Origin: an uncultured Eubacteriales bacterium | GTDB taxonomy: Bacteria; Bacillota; Clostridia; Oscillospirales; Oscillospiraceae | Assembly: GCA_900550585.1 (NCBI GenBank) | Contig: URST01000017.1 | Location: forward strand, 1 to 30,818 | DNA: 30,818 nucleotides | Reading direction: 5' to 3' | Made by a program: the position numbers and the translations under genes | Notes under the pieces: generated by a model | Database searches by the model: none | What the model saw: the letters and a program-made list of their open reading frames with translations, nothing else | What the model was told of the DNA's origin: nothing | In this document: one piece after another, positions 1 to 7,998 of the stretch | Layout: the number at the start of each line of letters is the position of its first letter | Position numbering within the stretch: the first letter of the stretch is position 1

Positions 1-21
1 CAGGTTTGAACGGCGTTTTTG

Positions 22-51
22 CCCACTTTTGCCGCTGTTGGCAAAAGTGGG
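22..51. repeat. 12-bp inverted repeat at the window edge
   Basis: Perfect 12-bp arms, CCCACTTTTGCC at 22-33 and its complement at 40-51, surround a 6-base loop. Neither strand has a T-run directly after the stem, so it does not look like a classical intrinsic terminator. It lies beyond the trkA terminator and may belong to the next gene outside the window. The rest of 1-110 shows no gene I can support. Confidence 0.5.
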
Positions 52-110
52 TCGCTCCGGAGAGCGAAATATCCCCTGCCGCTGCTGAAAGAAATGGGGC
101 CGCCGAGGGC

Positions 111-146
111 AAAAAAGCATCCGCGCCGGATGGCGCGGATGCTTTT
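111..146 (-). terminator. Intrinsic terminator of the brkB-trkA operon
   Basis: A perfect 15-bp stem (113-127 pairing with 132-146, 4-base loop) is followed on the minus strand by six T residues (complement of 111-116). It starts 19 bases after the trkA stop codon. The stem is GC-rich at its top and A/T at its base, as expected for a Rho-independent terminator. Confidence 0.9.
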
Positions 147-164
147 GCATGTTCGTATGAGCGG

Positions 165-1523
165 TCAGGCCAGAATGTCGGCCAGATCCTTCAGGCCCAT
201 GGAGCGGGCGATGACCAGCACGCGGTCACCCTCCTCGATGGTGGTAAGGCCGCCGGGGATGATGGTGGCGCCGCCGCGGACAATGGCGGCCAACAGCACG
301 CCGCTGCGCAGGGTCAAATCCTTCAGCGGCACATGCAGCAGACGGTCGGAGGGGCCGGTGGCCAGAAACTCCAATGCCTCCACCTGACCGCCCAACAGCT
401 TATACAGCGACTCCACGGCCATGCCCTGCGAATTGGCCAGAGCACGGACGTAGCGGGTGATCTGGTTGGCGATGATGTCCTTGGGGCTGATGATGCTGCC
501 GAGGCCGGTGTCCTGCACCAACTCCATGTAGTTGGGGCGGGTCATCTTGGCCAGCACCTTGCGGACGCCGGCGCGGCGGGCCGACATGGCCATCAGCAGG
601 TTCTCCTCGTCACGGCCGGTGAGGGACACGAAGCCGTCGGCGCCGAAGATGTTCTCCGCCTGGATGAGGTCGTTGTCCGTGCCGTCGCCCTCGATGATCA
701 TGGCCTCCGGCAGATGCTGGGACAGGAGCAGGCACTTCTCGTGGTCCTGCTCCACGATGCGGACGTGGGTGTTGGTGCGGGCCAGCTCCCACGACAGGTA
801 CATGCTGATGCGGCTGCCCCCCAGCAGTGCCACGGTCTTGACGCGGTGGAGCGGACGGCCCATGGCCTTGAGCATCTTCTGCAGCTCGCTTTTGGCGCCC
901 ACCATGTAGAGCCGGTCATCGGCCTGGGGCACGAAGGAGCCGTTGGGGATGATGCACTCGTCGCCCCGCTGGGCAGCGCAGATCAGAACATCCGCCTTAC
1001 GGTCGCCGTGGGACTCGCTGAGGCTGCGGCCCACGATGGAATCCTCCGGCAGGGCCTGCAGGCCGATCATGTCGATGCGGCCGCCGGCAAACGGCTCCAC
1101 GGAGATGGCCGCGGGAAAGCTGAGGATGCGGGCGATCTCCTGTGCCGCCGCCAGATCGGGGTTGATGAGCATGTCCAGGCCGATCTCCCGCTTGAGGATC
1201 TCCGCGTCGCGGCGGTACTCGGTGTTGCGGACCCGGGCCACGGTGTGACGGGCGCCAAGGCTCTTGGCCAGCAGGCAGCAGACCATGTTGGTGTCGTCCG
1301 CGCCGGTGACGGCGATGACCAGATCCGCCGTGCGGGCGCCGGCATCCATCAGGACACTGACGGACGCGCCGCTGCCGTGGATGCACATGACGTCCAGCGT
1401 GCTGTCCGCCCGGGACAGGTGGGCGATCTCGTTGTCCACCATGGTGATGTCGTGCTTTTCCTGGGCCAGCTGGCGGGCGATGGCGTAGCCCACCTTGCCG
1501 CTTCCTACGATAATGATCTTCAT
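165..1523 (-). CDS. trkA: TrkA-like K+ uptake regulatory protein (double RCK)
   Basis: The 452-residue protein matches the length and layout of TrkA, the cytoplasmic nucleotide-binding gating subunit of Trk/Ktr potassium channels. It has two TrkA_N/TrkA_C units: a first Rossmann domain with VGSGKVG at 6-12 and acidic D30 after strand two, a TrkA_C domain around 140-215, a second Rossmann domain from about 229, and a final TrkA_C domain to the end. The second glycine loop reads LGGSRIS (234-240), which departs from GxGxxG and may bind nucleotide weakly or not at all. The start ATG overlaps the stop of the upstream BrkB-family gene (ATGA), so translation is probably coupled. No TrkH/KtrB channel subunit lies in the window, and the terminator after trkA argues against one in the same transcript. 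Family is clear; the partner channel is unknown. Confidence 0.93.
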   Translation of the reverse strand: MKIIIVGSGKVGYAIARQLAQEKHDITMVDNEIAHLSRADSTLDVMCIHGSGASVSVLMDAGARTADLVIAVTGADDTNMVCCLLAKSLGARHTVARVRNTEYRRDAEILKREIGLDMLINPDLAAAQEIARILSFPAAISVEPFAGGRIDMIGLQALPEDSIVGRSLSESHGDRKADVLICAAQRGDECIIPNGSFVPQADDRLYMVGAKSELQKMLKAMGRPLHRVKTVALLGGSRISMYLSWELARTNTHVRIVEQDHEKCLLLSQHLPEAMIIEGDGTDNDLIQAENIFGADGFVSLTGRDEENLLMAMSARRAGVRKVLAKMTRPNYMELVQDTGLGSIISPKDIIANQITRYVRALANSQGMAVESLYKLLGGQVEALEFLATGPSDRLLHVPLKDLTLRSGVLLAAIVRGGATIIPGGLTTIEEGDRVLVIARSMGLKDLADILA

Positions 1524-2398
1524 GCTTCCTCCTCCCCGTCCGGCGGGGACGCAGTGTGTTTCTTACGGTGGAGCAGGGCGGCGGACAGCTCCGCGCCCAG
1601 AATCAGGATCTGGCCCGACATATACAGCCACAGCAGCACCACCACGATGGTGGCGATGGAGCCGTAGAGCCGCGCATACTGGGCCACGTTTTCCACATAA
1701 TAGGAAAAGGCCATGCTCAGCAGCAGCCAGGCCGCCAGCGAGCTGCCCACGCCGGGCAGCACCTCCCGCAGCGGGCGGCGCTGGCCCTGGGCCAGCTGGT
1801 AGAGAATGCCCAGCGAGATGGCCATGACAAGGCCCAGAATGATGAAGCGCAGGTAGCCCCAGACGCCGATGAACGTCTCCGACAGGGGCAGTATCCGGGA
1901 CAGGAACAGCAGGGCGCGGCGGCCTACCACCACCAGCACCAGCGTCAGGCCGATGACAAAGATCATCCAGACGGTGAACAGCAGGTTGCGCAGCTGGGTC
2001 AGCAGCATATTCTCCGGCGCGCTGCGGCCGAAGGCCTTGCGCAGCGAGTGCATCAGGCAGCCGGTGGAACGCATGGGGAACCAGATGGAAAAGACCAGGC
2101 TGAACCACAGCAGCTGGCGGCTCTGGTTGGCGGCCACATACTCCAGATAGGTGCGCACCACGCCCACCACGTCCGCGGGCAGCAGGGGCGTCAGCACCGC
2201 GGTGATGCTGTCGATATCCAGCTCCAGAATGCCCAGCAGGGTGCTGACGAAGATCAGCAGCGGGAACAGGGCAAACAGCAGGTAGTACGTCAGGGCCGCG
2301 CTGTCGCGGGCCACGTCGTGAACGTAGTACCGGCGGAGCATGTCGCCCGCCAGCCGGCCCGCGCCGGTCCGGGGCGTATAGAGTTTTGGTGTTTTCAT
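1520..2398 (-). CDS. YihY/BrkB-family integral membrane protein
   Basis: A 292-residue protein with about six hydrophobic segments and the family signature near the N-terminus (DSAALTYYLLFALFPLLIF), typical of YihY/virulence factor BrkB proteins. Family members are inner-membrane proteins of uncertain function. An older annotation as ribonuclease BN is known to be wrong. The frame stays open upstream to 2629, but I choose ATG at 2398: an AGAGGAG ribosome-binding site lies 9 bases before it, family similarity begins about there, and the -10 element at 2423-2428 would be inside any longer protein. The stop overlaps the trkA start by four bases, so the two are one operon. The pairing with a K+ transport regulator hints at a role in envelope or ion homeostasis, which is inference only. 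Confidence 0.9.
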   Translation of the reverse strand: MKTPKLYTPRTGAGRLAGDMLRRYYVHDVARDSAALTYYLLFALFPLLIFVSTLLGILELDIDSITAVLTPLLPADVVGVVRTYLEYVAANQSRQLLWFSLVFSIWFPMRSTGCLMHSLRKAFGRSAPENMLLTQLRNLLFTVWMIFVIGLTLVLVVVGRRALLFLSRILPLSETFIGVWGYLRFIILGLVMAISLGILYQLAQGQRRPLREVLPGVGSSLAAWLLLSMAFSYYVENVAQYARLYGSIATIVVVLLWLYMSGQILILGAELSAALLHRKKHTASPPDGEEEA

Positions 2399-2422
2399 AG
2401 GCAGAAGCTCCTCTGAGGGTAT

Positions 2423-2431
2423 ATTGTACCA
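2423..2431 (-). promoter_or_regulatory. Extended -10 promoter for brkB-trkA
   Basis: On the minus strand the sequence TGGTACAAT combines a TGn extension with a near-consensus -10 hexamer (TACAAT). No good -35 hexamer lies at the right distance, which fits an extended -10 promoter. Transcription would start at about 2416, leaving a short leader before the ribosome-binding site and the ATG at 2398. Confidence 0.6.
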
Positions 2432-2457
2432 CAGCGGGACGCAAAATAAAAGGGGCA

Positions 2458-2472
2458 TTTGCCGGCGGCAAA
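2458..2472. promoter_or_regulatory. 15-bp palindrome, candidate operator
   Basis: TTTGCCGGCGGCAAA is a perfect palindrome around G2465. It sits in the intergenic region between the divergent brkB and HTH-regulator genes, just upstream of the brkB -10 region. A symmetric site beside a divergent HTH gene suggests an operator, but no footprint or second copy supports this. Confidence 0.4.
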
Positions 2473-2539
2473 GTTCGGCATAAGTGCCACACTTCCCCGC
2501 CGTTTTTGTGACTTTTTTATAAATTTTTGATTTTCCCTC

Positions 2540-2568
2540 TTGGCGTGCGCGAAAATCCGTGCTATACT
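2540..2568 (+). promoter_or_regulatory. Sigma-A-type promoter for the HTH regulator
   Basis: A -35 hexamer TTGGCG (2540-2545) and a -10 hexamer TATACT (2563-2568) are 17 bases apart, the preferred spacing. An unusually A/T-rich stretch at about 2513-2535 lies directly upstream and could act as an UP element. The predicted start near 2575 leaves a leader of about 40 bases. Confidence 0.75.
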
Positions 2569-2613
2569 GAGACCGCCTTAACTGGAAATTCTTTACAAAA
2601 GTGAGGTTCTGAT

Positions 2614-2934
2614 ATGGACAATCTGACAAAAGTGGTCCGCGATGAGATCTCGCGGCAGTACCGGAGCGTGCGGCAGTTCGCTTTTGCCGTGGACATCCCC
2701 CTGTCCACCATCAACAGCGCACTGCACAACGGCGTGGGCGGTTCCTCCTTTGACACGGTGATGCGTATCTGCAAGATCCTGGGCATCAAGGCCATGTCCG
2801 ACGACGCGGCCCTGTATCTGACGGACGACACCGAGCGGCTGCTGACGCAGTACGCCAAGCTGGACGACTATGGCCGGCACACCATCTCCTCCGTCATGCA
2901 GGTGGAGTACGACCGGTGCAGCGGTGAGAAGTAA
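2614..2934 (+). CDS. Small XRE/Cro-like HTH transcriptional regulator
   Basis: A 106-residue cytoplasmic protein whose residues about 17-57 form a Cro/CI-type helix-turn-helix: SVRQFAFAVDIPLSTINSAL is the expected helix 2-turn-recognition helix pattern. The C-terminal part (TERLLTQYAKLDDYGRHTI) resembles the short dimerisation tail of clostridial XRE regulators, with no sensor domain visible. The ATG at 2614 follows a GTGAGG ribosome-binding site at 2601-2606. It is the only plus-strand gene I accept and is transcribed away from brkB-trkA, so it may regulate that operon, itself, or both; the palindrome at 2458-2472 is the obvious candidate site. A strong terminator follows it. DNA target and signal are unknown. 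Confidence 0.88.
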   Translation: MDNLTKVVRDEISRQYRSVRQFAFAVDIPLSTINSALHNGVGGSSFDTVMRICKILGIKAMSDDAALYLTDDTERLLTQYAKLDDYGRHTISSVMQVEYDRCSGEK

Positions 2935-2960
2935 ACAGCGGTCCTTTTTAAGCAGGCACA

Positions 2961-2998
2961 AACCGCCGTCCCTCCGGGACGGCGGTTTTTTGTTTGTT
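2961..2998 (+). terminator. Intrinsic terminator after the HTH regulator
   Basis: A perfect 12-bp stem (2961-2972 with 2976-2987, 3-base loop) is followed on the plus strand by a T-rich tail from 2986 to 2998. It lies between converging genes. On the minus strand the same stem is followed by only TTTGTG, so it may also slow transcripts from the YhgE operon, less efficiently. Confidence 0.88.
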
Positions 2999-3006
2999 GG
3001 CAGAGT

Positions 3007-5097
3007 TTACATAATGCCCGACTTCTCCTTGCTGGCGGCGATGGCCGCGTTCAGCTTGCGGGCGGGATAGTAGACCAGCAGGCCGAACACGGTGAACAGC
3101 ACGCACATGCCCAGCAGGATCAGGGCGCAGCGGAGGTAGGTGTGGCCGTACAGGCCGCCGATGGTCTCGCGGATCATGTCCATGCCGTAGTGGAAGGGCA
3201 TGAAGGGGTACAGGTGCTGGAACAGCTTGGGCAGCACGTCGATGGGATAGGAGCCGCCGGAGCCGGCCACCTGCAGCACCATGATGATGACGGAGGCGGC
3301 AAGACCCACATTGTCCAGCGAGTAGACCAGCGCGTAGTTCATGGCGGCGAAGTTCAGCGAGCAGAGGCAGCAGGCCAGCACGAACAGGGCCGGCTCCGCC
3401 GTCTCCATACCCACAAACCAGAGACAGCCGAAGGCCGTGACCAGTGCCTGGGCGATGGCCATGAAGAAGAACGTGAAGAAGCGTCCGAAGTACCGCTCGA
3501 TGCCCCGGCAGCTCCGGAACTCCGGCTGGGTCACGGGCACCTTCACCATCACCGCCGTCAGCAGGCTGCCCACAAACAGGGCCAGCATCACATAGTACGG
3601 GGACATGGCGGCGCCGTAGTCCTTGATCTCATAGATGATCTGTGTGTTCATCTGCACCGGGGAGGCCAGATACTCCGCCATGCTGTCGGAATCGCTCTCC
3701 ATCAGCTCCACAAAGCGCTGGAAGGCGGCGCTGTCCGTGACGCGGCGGATATCCTCCTCCATGTCGGCCAGATAGCCGGAAACGCTCTGGGCCAGGGTGA
3801 TGCCGGAGGCCAGCGTGGGCTGGGCGGCGGCCACGGCGTCAGAGTAGGCGCGGAGGGTGTCGGACACGCCGCCCAGCGAGCCGGAGGCTGCGTCCAGCAG
3901 CTCCTGCACGGAGCGGAGGGTGGACTGGGCCCGCTCGCCGGCGTCGTGGAGGTATTCGTTGACCTGCCGGTTGGTGTTGACGGCGGCGGTGCGCAGGCTC
4001 TGCCGCACCTGGGCGATCATATCCAGCAGCGGGCCCTGCACCTGGGACAGGCCGGTCTGGTCCACGGCGGTGCGCAGTGCCTCCAGCTCCGCGATGGCGG
4101 CGTCGATCTGGGCAATGATGATCTCATCATCGGTCATGGCCCTGGCTGTCTCCAGCTCCTCGATCATGCCGTCGATGCGGGCGTTGACCCGGTCATGGGC
4201 CGCATCGTCCGCCGGGGTCATATCCACACCGCCCAGCAGATCCTCCAAGTCGGAGAGGGTGGTATCGGCGGCATCCAGCACCCGCAGCAGGTCGGCGGAG
4301 GCATCGTCCGCCGCGTCAAGACCGCGGTCGATGAGGCGGACGGTGCTGCCGGCGGCGGCAGAGGCATCGTCCATGGTGCCCTGAGCATCGCTGATGGTGA
4401 TGGCGGAGGCGGTCAGCAGGCTGTCAGCCCCGTCCATCACGTCCTGCAGCGAGCGGAACACCTGGGCCATCTGGTCCATGTCCCGCTGGGCATTGGACAG
4501 CTTCTCCAACAGGCCGTCGGCAATGTCCTGTCCGTCAAGGCCCATGGCCCTGAACACGGAGCCGGCGGTGGTCAGGGCATCCGCCACCTTCTCCAGAATG
4601 GTGGTGTTGATCTGCTCCTGCACGGCGGTCTTGGCCTTACCGGTGATCTTGGGGGCGATGGCGTTCTTTTTCTCGTTTTCGTAATACTGTATCTCCGGAT
4701 GGCGCAGGTCGCCCTCCAGAATGCTGACAAAGTCGCCGGTGAACTCCGGCGGGACGATGAGCGCGGCGTAGTAGTCGCCGGCGTTGACGCCGTCCAGCGC
4801 CGTCTGGGCATCGTCCACAAAGACCCAGCCCATCTGGTCGTTGCTCTCCAGTCCCTGCAGCACCAGCTGGCCGATGTTCAGGTGGAGACCCAGCACCTCG
4901 CAGCCGTCATCCTCACTGGCCACGGCCACCCTGATGCGGCCGGTGGAAGCGGGGCCGTAGGGGTCCCAGTTGGACAGGATGTTGAACCACGCATACAGGC
5001 AGGGCACCAGGCACAGGCCCAGCATCACCACAACGGCCACCACGCTGGCGGTCAGGCGTTTCCAGTCGGCGCGGAAAATATTCCAGATGTTCTTCAC
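3007..5097 (-). CDS. YhgE/Pip-family membrane protein (copy 2)
   Basis: A 696-residue protein with the YhgE/Pip layout. One TM helix at about 17-38 is followed by NWDPYG (43-48), then a roughly 450-residue, mostly helical extracellular region, and five TM helices from about 500 to the end. The conserved motif GSGGSYPIDVLPKLFQ and the following FHYGMDMIRE stretch lie between late TM helices. The family includes the lactococcal phage infection protein Pip and is related to EsaA/YueB of type VII secretion; its membrane part resembles ABC-2 permeases. Transport activity is unproven and no ATPase is encoded nearby. The ATG overlaps the stop of the preceding small gene by four bases (ATGA). It is the last gene of a three-gene operon and is clearly diverged from, not identical to, the first copy. 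Confidence 0.9.
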   Translation of the reverse strand: MKNIWNIFRADWKRLTASVVAVVVMLGLCLVPCLYAWFNILSNWDPYGPASTGRIRVAVASEDDGCEVLGLHLNIGQLVLQGLESNDQMGWVFVDDAQTALDGVNAGDYYAALIVPPEFTGDFVSILEGDLRHPEIQYYENEKKNAIAPKITGKAKTAVQEQINTTILEKVADALTTAGSVFRAMGLDGQDIADGLLEKLSNAQRDMDQMAQVFRSLQDVMDGADSLLTASAITISDAQGTMDDASAAAGSTVRLIDRGLDAADDASADLLRVLDAADTTLSDLEDLLGGVDMTPADDAAHDRVNARIDGMIEELETARAMTDDEIIIAQIDAAIAELEALRTAVDQTGLSQVQGPLLDMIAQVRQSLRTAAVNTNRQVNEYLHDAGERAQSTLRSVQELLDAASGSLGGVSDTLRAYSDAVAAAQPTLASGITLAQSVSGYLADMEEDIRRVTDSAAFQRFVELMESDSDSMAEYLASPVQMNTQIIYEIKDYGAAMSPYYVMLALFVGSLLTAVMVKVPVTQPEFRSCRGIERYFGRFFTFFFMAIAQALVTAFGCLWFVGMETAEPALFVLACCLCSLNFAAMNYALVYSLDNVGLAASVIIMVLQVAGSGGSYPIDVLPKLFQHLYPFMPFHYGMDMIRETIGGLYGHTYLRCALILLGMCVLFTVFGLLVYYPARKLNAAIAASKEKSGIM

Positions 5098-5798
5098 CGC
5101 TCCCCCTCCTTTTCATCGCCGGCGCGGCGCAGATCCTCGGACAGGTTCTGCAGCGCACGGGTCAGCAGCGTCAGATCGTCCGCCAGCCGGGCGGGGTCCT
5201 CCAGCACGCGCTCCCATCCCTTGGGCAGCGAGACGCCGCGGGGCGCGGCAGGCTCCTCCACGGGAGCGGGCTGCGGTGCGGCAGGCGCCTCCGGCGCGGC
5301 AGGTGCTGCCGGGGCCGCAGGTTCCTCCGGCGCGGCAGGTTCCTCCCGGACGGGAGGTTCCGCCGGAGCCGCAGGCTCCTCCGGTGCGGCGGGGGCGGAT
5401 ACCTCCGGGGAAGCGGCGTCCTCCGGCAGGGACGGCGGGGCGGCGCGGCGGCGCAGCCGGGGCAGTGCCGGCACGGCGGGCAGCTCCGGGACGTTCATAA
5501 GGCCGTCAAAGGTGCTCTCCTCCAGCTGGGCGATGCTGCGCAGCTTCTTTTGCAGCTCGTAGTCCATGTACTCCACGGCGATGAGATACGCCGCCACGGC
5601 GAACATGGACAGGATCCACAGCATCAGCGTGAACACCTTGTTGCCGCCGGCCAGGAACATGAGGATCATCAGTCCCACGGTGACGGCCAGCAGTGCCCAC
5701 ATGCCGCTGCGGATGCGGCGCTGGTTGGCGCGGTGCAGCGCACCCACCTCCTCCAGCAGGCGGTCGTATAATTCCTGATAGTCGCGTTCTGTCGACAT
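5094..5798 (-). CDS. Small two-TM protein with Pro/Ala/Glu-rich linker
   Basis: A 234-residue protein I do not recognise as a named family. Residues 1-30 are charged and probably helical. Two TM helices follow at about 33-51 and 55-76, then a charged helix to about 100, and a low-complexity region (about 104-186) built from EEPAAP/APAAP-like units. The C-terminal 40 residues form a predicted amphipathic helix. With two TM helices, N- and C-termini should be on the same side, probably cytoplasmic. The start has a strong AAAGGAGG site that overlaps the stop codon of the upstream YhgE gene, and its own stop overlaps the next YhgE start. This fixed position suggests an accessory or scaffold subunit for the YhgE/Pip pair, which is inference from context only. 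Confidence 0.85.
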   Translation of the reverse strand: MSTERDYQELYDRLLEEVGALHRANQRRIRSGMWALLAVTVGLMILMFLAGGNKVFTLMLWILSMFAVAAYLIAVEYMDYELQKKLRSIAQLEESTFDGLMNVPELPAVPALPRLRRRAAPPSLPEDAASPEVSAPAAPEEPAAPAEPPVREEPAAPEEPAAPAAPAAPEAPAAPQPAPVEEPAAPRGVSLPKGWERVLEDPARLADDLTLLTRALQNLSEDLRRAGDEKEGER

Positions 5799-5814
5799 GG
5801 GTCGTGCACCTCCT

Positions 5815-7881
5815 TTACAGCAGTTCCGTCTCCTCCAGCTTTTCCTCCATGAAGTGGTTCAGGCCCATGAAGGGGCGGCGGACCAGCAAGCCGATGAGCA
5901 GCGCCGCCGCGGCGAACAGCAGCAGGAAGGCGATCTGGGTCAGGTAGTAGTCGCCGTACAGGCCGCAGATGCACTCGCGCATGGCGTCGATGGCATAGGG
6001 GAACGGGAAGAAACGGTAAATTTTCTGGTAGATCTCCGGCAGCAGCTCGATGGGGAACGTGCCGGAGGAGCCGGCGATCTGCATGACCATGATGACCACC
6101 ACCACAGCCTTGCCCACGTCGCCGAAGGACAGAGCCAGCGAGTAGATCAGCAGGCTGAAGGTGAAGGCCGTCAGGGACGCCGTCAGGTACAGCAGTCCCG
6201 GATGCAGGCACTGTATCTTCAGCAGGTACAGGTCGCCGGTGACGATGACCGCCGCCTGGATCTGACTGAGCAGGAAAAAGAACAGGTAGCGGCCGAAGTA
6301 CAGCTCCGCCGGGCGGGGGTCGATCAGTCCGTCGGTGCGGGTGTGGACCTTCACCAGCGACGAGAGGATGACGCCGCCCACCCAGATGGCCAGCGTGGTG
6401 TAGAACGGCGCCATGGCGGAGCCGTAGTTCTCGATGGGATAGACCTTGTTGACAGTGGTCTGCACCATCTCGGGGAAATACTGGCTGTATGCGATGGGGT
6501 CGCCGCCCAGGATGTTGATGAGGATGTCCATGTACTCGCCGGTGGTCATGCCCTCCAGATCGTCGATGGCCGCGGACAGGGAGTCCACCATCCGCTCCGC
6601 CGCCGGGCGCAGCAGATCCATGGTGACGCCCAGCGCCGCTGTGGTATCGGACAGCGCGGCCCGCAGGGCCTTGGCGTCCGCCGACAGGGACCTGACGCCG
6701 TCCATGGCATCGGAGACCTCCGACACCACGGTGTCCAGCTGGCGGCGCAGATCCCGGCCTGTGACGGGGATGCGGGCGGCCATGTCCTGAATGGCGTCCA
6801 CCAGCGCGTCGCAGTCGGCCAGCAGGCCGCTGACATCGCTACTGTCAGCCAGCGCGTTCAGCGCCCTCTGGAGCTGGGCGCAGCGGGCGGCCAGCTCCCG
6901 CAGCTGCGTCACCTGCGCGGCAACGGCAGGGTCGCCGGTGATGTTGGCCGTCTCCAGCCGGCCGGCAAGGTCGGTCAGTTGGGTGCTGAGCCGGCCCATG
7001 GCAGCGGCCGCGTCACGCAGCTGCCGCTGGGCTGAGGGCAGCTCCGCCGTGTCCAGCGCCGCCTCGAAGCGGTCCATGGCGCGCTCCACATTGGCCAGTG
7101 CCGTGTACAGTGCGTGCTGGAGCTGGGCGGCGTTATCCGCGATGGCAGAGCCGTCGGGCAGGTTTTTGTTGATGCTGGCGATGGCGTCGGCCAGTGCCTG
7201 CGCGTCGGACGCCGACACACCGGCATCACCGGCGGTGCGGAAGGCGTCCATCATCCGGCGGCAGCCGGTGAGCACGTCCTGCGCCTGATACAGCAGGCCC
7301 TTGACGGCGGTCTCAGGGTCCGTCTCCGTCAGGTCGGCGGCCAGCAGGTTGCTCTGCTCCATGATGCCGCTGATGACCACCTCCAGATAGTTCTCGCTGA
7401 TGGAGCGCTTCAGCGTCTCCACCGCCGTGTCGGTGATCTTGGTGGCCACGGCGTTCTTCTTGGCGTTTTCGTAGTAGGTGATGGCGGGCTGGCCCGTCCA
7501 GTCGGTGAACATGCGGTACATCTTGCGGGAGAAGTCCTCGTCGATGACCACGGCGGCGTAGTAATCGCCGGCGTAGACACCGTCGGTGGCCTCCTGCTCC
7601 GTGTCCACGATGACCCAGTTGATGGACGTGGCGGTCTTTAAGTCCTCCAGCACGTCCCGGCCCTTGTTGACGTACTCGCCGTTGTCGGTGTAGCCCCGGT
7701 CCAGCGACGCCACGGCGATGGAGATGCCGCCGGTGTTGCCGTAGGGGTCCCAGTTGGAGTAGATGTTCAGCCAGGCGTACAGGCTGGGCAGCAGCGCGAT
7801 GGCCACTACCACCACGCAGGCAAAAAAGCACTTGCTCAGCGTGCGGAGATCCGTTTTGAATACCGTCCAGATATTGCGCAT
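5815..7881 (-). CDS. YhgE/Pip-family membrane protein (copy 1)
   Basis: A 688-residue YhgE/Pip protein: TM helix at about 18-37, NWDPYG at 43-48, a long helical extracellular region rich in Ala and Leu heptad-like stretches, then five TM helices. The family motif AGSSGTFPIELLPEIYQ and FPYAIDAMRE are present. An open frame continues to 7929, but ATG 7881 is chosen because GGAGG lies 4 bases upstream and the sequence from MRNIW matches the start of the other copy (MKNIW). It is the first gene of the three-gene operon. Role is probably at the cell surface, and relatives serve as phage receptors; the native substrate is unknown. Confidence 0.9.
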   Translation of the reverse strand: MRNIWTVFKTDLRTLSKCFFACVVVVAIALLPSLYAWLNIYSNWDPYGNTGGISIAVASLDRGYTDNGEYVNKGRDVLEDLKTATSINWVIVDTEQEATDGVYAGDYYAAVVIDEDFSRKMYRMFTDWTGQPAITYYENAKKNAVATKITDTAVETLKRSISENYLEVVISGIMEQSNLLAADLTETDPETAVKGLLYQAQDVLTGCRRMMDAFRTAGDAGVSASDAQALADAIASINKNLPDGSAIADNAAQLQHALYTALANVERAMDRFEAALDTAELPSAQRQLRDAAAAMGRLSTQLTDLAGRLETANITGDPAVAAQVTQLRELAARCAQLQRALNALADSSDVSGLLADCDALVDAIQDMAARIPVTGRDLRRQLDTVVSEVSDAMDGVRSLSADAKALRAALSDTTAALGVTMDLLRPAAERMVDSLSAAIDDLEGMTTGEYMDILINILGGDPIAYSQYFPEMVQTTVNKVYPIENYGSAMAPFYTTLAIWVGGVILSSLVKVHTRTDGLIDPRPAELYFGRYLFFFLLSQIQAAVIVTGDLYLLKIQCLHPGLLYLTASLTAFTFSLLIYSLALSFGDVGKAVVVVIMVMQIAGSSGTFPIELLPEIYQKIYRFFPFPYAIDAMRECICGLYGDYYLTQIAFLLLFAAAALLIGLLVRRPFMGLNHFMEEKLEETELL

Positions 7882-7894
7882 ATGTCCTCCATCG

Positions 7895-7920
7895 GCGGCG
7901 CAAAAGCGGGGCTGCGCCGC
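7895..7920 (-). promoter_or_regulatory. Leader hairpin before the YhgE operon
   Basis: In the approximately 80-base 5' leader, an 8-bp perfect stem (GCGGCGCA at 7895-7902 with 7913-7920) encloses a 10-base loop. It ends a few bases upstream of the GGAGG ribosome-binding site, where it could affect translation. No known riboswitch pattern is visible. Confidence 0.35.
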
Positions 7921-7969
7921 GTGCCGCATATTTTATGTACGAAAAAGCCCGCAAACTCAGGCATTTTCC

Positions 7970-7998
7970 ATTATACAGAAAGATGCGTGAAAAAAACC
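7970..7998 (-). promoter_or_regulatory. Promoter for the YhgE/Pip operon
   Basis: The minus strand has a perfect -10 hexamer TATAAT (complement of 7970-7975). The region 17 bases upstream is T-rich (GGTTTT) and a poor -35 match, so an activator may be needed. A further 11-base palindrome, TGTACAGTACA at 8027-8037, lies about 60 bases upstream and is a possible regulator site. Confidence 0.55.

Noticed and set aside
6..1667. Plus-strand open frame of 553 codons opposite trkA
   Set aside because: Antisense to trkA and runs through its terminator hairpin; composition-driven.
2399..2629. N-terminal extension of the BrkB-family protein
   Set aside because: The extra 77 codons include the promoter -10 region and a stretch with no family similarity; the downstream ATG at 2398 has the ribosome-binding site.
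3007..7881. ABC exporter operon
   Set aside because: The membrane parts resemble ABC-2 permeases, but no ATPase gene accompanies them, and the N-terminal motif and long extracellular region fit YhgE/Pip better.
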